64,000 nt of DNA, from NCBI GenBank assembly GCA_964036155.1, contig OZ038423.1:70943249-71007248 (forward strand). Reading direction: 5' to 3'. Of the stretch, positions 62,208-64,000 are shown in pieces. How positions within the stretch are numbered: the stretch's first letter is position 1; each line of letters starts with the position of its first letter. The stretch is from Diploscapter coronatus. Lineage: Eukaryota; Nematoda; Chromadorea; Rhabditida; Rhabditidae. The notes under the pieces are model-generated. The model did not search any database and was not told the origin of the DNA. It saw only the letters and a list, made by a program, of their open reading frames with translations. The translations under genes were made by a program, and so were the position numbers.

Positions 62208-64000
62208 TTATTCCCTTCGAAGTTGGTCGAGTCGGGCCTAAAATTTTAATGATAAAAATAGACGATTATATCTGGAAAATAATGTATTGTTTTCAGAATT
62301 TTCTAAATTTATTAAAAATGTATAAAAAGAAGAATAAAAGTTTGTAAAAAATATAGTCACCTGTAGATCGTCATCGACATCGTTTCCGGAAGAACTCGAA
62401 GCGGCGCCGGCCGCCACCGGCTGCTTGCCCTTCTCGCCCGTTTTTGTTCCAAATGAGCCGGCTGAAACATTTATTTTAAAATATTCTTTTTTTCAATTAG
62501 AAATATTTCTTATTTTTTAGAAGGAAGAAATTTTACCCGCAGTCGGCAGACCCGCCATTTCCTCGCCCATTTGGATGCCGAGCTCGTCGAGCACCTAAAA
62601 ATCAAATTTTTTAAAATAAAAAAATAATTTATATTTTTCTTTGTAAAGTTGACCTAAAATCAGGAAAAATATAGAAATAATCAGTTTTCGGTAGAAACTT
62701 TAAAAAAAAAACCTGATTAACGATCTGATCACTCTCCGCATCATCTTCGGGATCGCCCAGGGCGTCGTCGATCGCATCGCCCATGATTTCCTCTTTCATG
62801 TCCATGATCTCAGACTGCTTTTCGAACTGAATTTTTTATATTTTAATTTATTCTAGTTTTTAAAATAGAAAAAGTCTGAAATTTTATTTTTTACCTCCAT
62901 CATGATTTTCTGGATCTGTGGCAGGTTCAACTGCTTGTTCATGGACTGCATCGCGCGTGTCACGCCTTTCATCGCCTGAACATTTCAAACTCTAAAAATA
63001 AAAAAGACGATCTTTTTCAAAATACTATTTTAAAAGAATAATTCGTGTCAAAATTCATAAACTCATTCCTTTCAAAGGTGAAATGGCTTTTTGAGGAATA
63101 TTTTCTTTTGCCAAATAATATAAAATGAACAATTTACCCACCTGAGCCATGGCGTCCTGACTCTTGAGTGTTTGCACCTTGAGAGAGACGGCTTGGATGT
63201 TAGCCTTCATCATGATAAACTTTTTGATATAACGGCGCGTGCGAACAAGGTCTTTCGCCATCACCTTCACAGAATCCTGAAAAAGTTTAAATCGGTTTTC
63301 CTAAAAGTTCATATAAACGCAGCATTCTTTTAATCTTCATCAAACTTTCTTGAAAAGAATCATAAAATCATCAATAGAAAATCTAAAAGTCTTTATTCTT
63401 TTCAAGTTTTCTAAAATAATAAAAGTTTTAAAAAATCACCATCTGATTCTGCTTGGCCATTTTCTTGATCTCAGCGATAACCTTCTTCTCCTGCACTTCC
63501 ATACGCTGCTTCTCCCGATCCAGTTCGCGAATGGCTTTGTTCAGCGCGCGCTGGTTCTGGAAATAATTCCTTCCAACGTTATCTTCCAAAATTACGACTT
63601 AAATGACGAGTAGACATTGATTTTTAGAGCGAAAATTAAACAATTTTTAAGGTTTTGTGGTTTTTTATGGCTTTATGAAAAGATCACTAAGACCACTAGA
63701 TGGATTTTCCTCATAAATAGGGCAGGGATATAAGGTTGGACAGGCTAATTCTGTGTCTATAATACTTATAATTTTTATCATGATGAGAGAACCATTTTGA
63801 TATAAATGTGGTATGGCTAGAATAGCATGACCAAAAATGAACGTTTAAGCTAAGCATGCCATGTTTGGTATCGAAATGACCCTCTCATCATGCTAAAAAG
63901 TATAAGCACAAACTTAGCCTACCTATCCCTATCCTATTCATGGGAAAGACCCATCTAGTGGTCTTAGTGATCTTTTCATCGGCCTTTTTGTTTCCTACCT
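62208..64000 (-). CDS. vps-2: ESCRT-III subunit CHMP2/VPS2, N-terminal exon beyond window
   Basis: Visible exons begin with NQRALNKAIRELDREKQRM (63556) and continue VIAEIKKMAKQNQM, DSVKVMAKDLVRTRRYIKKF (about 63280), VSLKVQTLKSQDAMAQ, then GVTRAMQSMNKQLNLPQIQK (about 62960), EIMDMKEEIMGDAIDDALGD (about 62810) and VLDELGIQMGEEMAGLP. The last exons end DDDLQARLDQLRRE (about 62390-62208), a MIM1 helix that binds the MIT domain of the ATPase VPS4. The near-identity to animal CHMP2A along the core is striking. The missing first exon should hold the short N-terminal amphipathic start; a donor reading AG|GTAGG sits at the window edge (63996-64000). VPS2 caps Snf7 filaments in endosomal sorting, abscission and membrane repair. 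The Gly/Ala/Ser-rich linker around 62420 is typical. Confidence 0.95.
63675..63979. mobile_element. 305-bp foldback MITE in a vps-2 intron
   Basis: ATGAAAAGATCACTAAGACC (63675) is the exact mirror of GGTCTTAGTGATCTTTTCAT (ends 63979). The match continues inward with mismatches (ACTAGATGG and CCATCTAGT; ATAGGGCAGGGATA and TATCCCTATCCTAT), so nearly the whole unit is a hairpin. No coding sequence. It occupies most of the first visible intron of vps-2. Confidence 0.85.

Overview
The window is nuclear DNA of a nematode, most likely a free-living rhabditid. The evidence is the gene structure (many short exons, 45-60 nt introns ending in TTTCAG), spliced-leader-like acceptors placed just before several start codons, and the families present: ShKT-domain haem peroxidase, serpentine chemoreceptor, C-type lectin, CLH channel and nematode-style kinases. 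Base composition is AT-rich, with GC-richer exons. I cannot assign a genus from sequence alone. All gene models below were spliced by eye from reading frames and GT/AG sites, so exon borders carry some error.

Layout. 1-6000 (+): the 3' part of a CLC-type chloride channel. 6342-7161 (-): a small coiled-coil protein. 8094-10436 (-): a four-TM protein of the PLP/DM20/M6 proteolipid family. 13021-15176 (+): a secreted C-type lectin with a Thr-rich stalk. 15290-16856: a very large foldback element. 18176-20052 (+): a seven-TM chemoreceptor. 20634-21178 (-): a broken mariner-type transposase. 21858-23201 (+): a Ser/Thr kinase. 23799-26198 (+): a phospholipase B-like GDSL lipase. 26995-28790 (+): a TSSK-like kinase. 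29872-33580 (-): a ShKT haem peroxidase. 35091-41021 (-): a neprilysin-like M13 metallopeptidase. 42129-43366 (-): a 75-residue orphan. 45340-49165 (+): a Nup88-like nucleoporin. 51693-53706 (+): an organic-solute-transporter-alpha protein. 54512-59145 (-) and 60135-61746 (+): two unrecognised, disordered proteins in head-to-head arrangement. 62208-64000 (-): the ESCRT-III subunit CHMP2/VPS-2, whose N-terminal exon lies beyond the window.

The genes do not form an obvious pathway or operon. Distances between same-strand neighbours are about 600 bp or more. The window is an ordinary euchromatic stretch mixing housekeeping genes (Nup88, VPS-2) with lineage-expanded nematode families (GPCR, lectin, kinases, neprilysin, peroxidase), and with miniature inverted-repeat elements in introns and between genes.

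The least expected signal is a short dispersed motif, core TGAAGATCA, often extended to TGAAGATCARCTT plus a T run. It occurs exactly 14 times by my count, in introns and spacers on both strands, where about one copy would be expected by chance. Other points worth a look are the long palindromes, a decoy copy of a channel filter exon, a peroxidase lacking both residues that normally tie haem covalently, and a kinase with substitutions in conserved positions.
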